Shown in pieces: positions 63,734 to 64,000 of a stretch of DNA of 64,000 nt. Made by a program: the position numbers and the translations under genes. The stretch lies in assembly GCF_026191675.1 (NCBI RefSeq), contig NZ_JAKRRY010000006.1:106805-170804 (forward strand), given 5' to 3'. The stretch's first letter is position 1; each line of letters starts with the position of its first letter. The DNA is from Vibrio qingdaonensis. GTDB taxonomy: Bacteria; Pseudomonadota; Gammaproteobacteria; Enterobacterales; Vibrionaceae. The notes beneath the pieces are model-generated. The model ran no database searches, was not told the DNA's origin, and worked only from the letters and a program-made list of their open reading frames with translations.

Positions 63734-64000
63734 ATGAAGCATCAAGATCGTTTAGCAGAATCGGTAAACCACTTAAGCATTGTCCTAGAAGAACAACAGC
63801 AGCTTCTTAAAGAACACAAAGCAAATATGAACTACGCTGAACGTCTTGATAATATTCTTACTCCTACTGACGAGCTCACCACTCAAGGCGACGACCTATA
63901 CATCGGCGGTTGCAAAGCCTCTGATCTTATCGAGCAATACGGTAGCCCGCTTTTCGTGCTAAGCGAAGACACACTGCGTAACAACCTACGTCGTGTTAAG
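63734..64000 (+). CDS. Fold-III PLP-dependent decarboxylase, N-terminal part
   Basis: The gene runs off the right edge; 89 codons are visible. After a 60-residue polar, coiled-coil-like lead, ASDLIEQYGSPLFVLSEDTL matches the start of the alanine-racemase-like barrel of diaminopimelate/ornithine-type decarboxylases. The PLP lysine lies beyond the window. CAGAGG stands upstream of the ATG. The long N-terminal lead is unusual for LysA, so a related decarboxylase is as likely. Confidence 0.65.
   Translation, partial: MKHQDRLAESVNHLSIVLEEQQQLLKEHKANMNYAERLDNILTPTDELTTQGDDLYIGGCKASDLIEQYGSPLFVLSEDTLRNNLRRVK

Overview
The window is a chromosome segment from a gammaproteobacterium of the family Vibrionaceae, most likely Vibrio or a close relative. 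Three things point there: the heme-uptake locus in the order hutZ-hutX-hutW / tonB-exbB-exbD-hutB-hutC-hutD, an adenine riboswitch of the Vibrio vulnificus add type in front of a deaminase gene, and families common in vibrios (DUF2850, DUF1496, DUF406, CheV). Placement on the smaller chromosome is inferred from the metabolic and transport content. I see no rRNA, tRNA, insertion sequence, integrase, prophage or CRISPR array. Two genes are cut by the window edges (N-acyl-D-amino-acid deacylase at the left, a fold-III PLP decarboxylase at the right).

Layout. 1-2.5 kb: a D-amino-acid module (deacylase, DSD1-type PLP enzyme, RpiR regulator) with paired 14-bp operators. 2.7-9.6 kb: two tiny genes, an AraC regulator divergent from a YiaW/YiaV-like pair, a YejM-like inner-membrane protein and a cytoplasmic GH13 amylase. 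9.8-11.6 kb: yibL, ppiC, cheV. 11.7-19.3 kb: heme uptake and breakdown (hut) with its own TonB-ExbB-ExbD and a Fur-type hexamer array. 19.4-22.8 kb: TetR, DUF406, DUF1496, a secreted protein made of exact 20-residue repeats, and a LysR gene. 22.9-28.7 kb: respiratory lactate oxidation (lldE-lldF-lldG-dld). 28.8-34.5 kb: a GGDEF protein, a small HTH protein, mepA, a riboswitch-controlled adenine-deaminase-type gene and pirin. 34.8-42.6 kb: ppnP, an ABC1 kinase, DUF2850, an unknown gene behind an FNR-type site, pgpB, ArsR, a cache-domain chemoreceptor, a patatin and a YceI protein. 42.8-49.1 kb: a fecBCDE-like ferric uptake operon and a TonB-dependent receptor. 49.3-51.2 kb: a glycine-zipper lipoprotein and adenosine deaminase. 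51.5-58.7 kb: gluconate / Entner-Doudoroff genes (gntR, edd-gntK, gntP-eda) joined by GntR-type palindromes, with an outer-membrane barrel gene and yaiL in between. 58.9-64 kb: a TSUP permease, a gamma-glutamyltransferase, an acylating aldehyde dehydrogenase and the cut decarboxylase.

How the parts fit: iron is taken up both as heme (hut) and as a ferric chelate (fec-like), probably both under Fur and both drawing on the local TonB complex. Carbon comes from lactate, gluconate and D-amino acids. Purines are salvaged by the two deaminases and PpnP. The strongest non-coding finding is the adenine riboswitch at 33383-33449. The least explained items are the 20-residue-repeat protein, the 98-residue protein behind the FNR-type site, the 13-bp tandem repeat in front of the porin-like gene, and the stand-alone EutE-like dehydrogenase.
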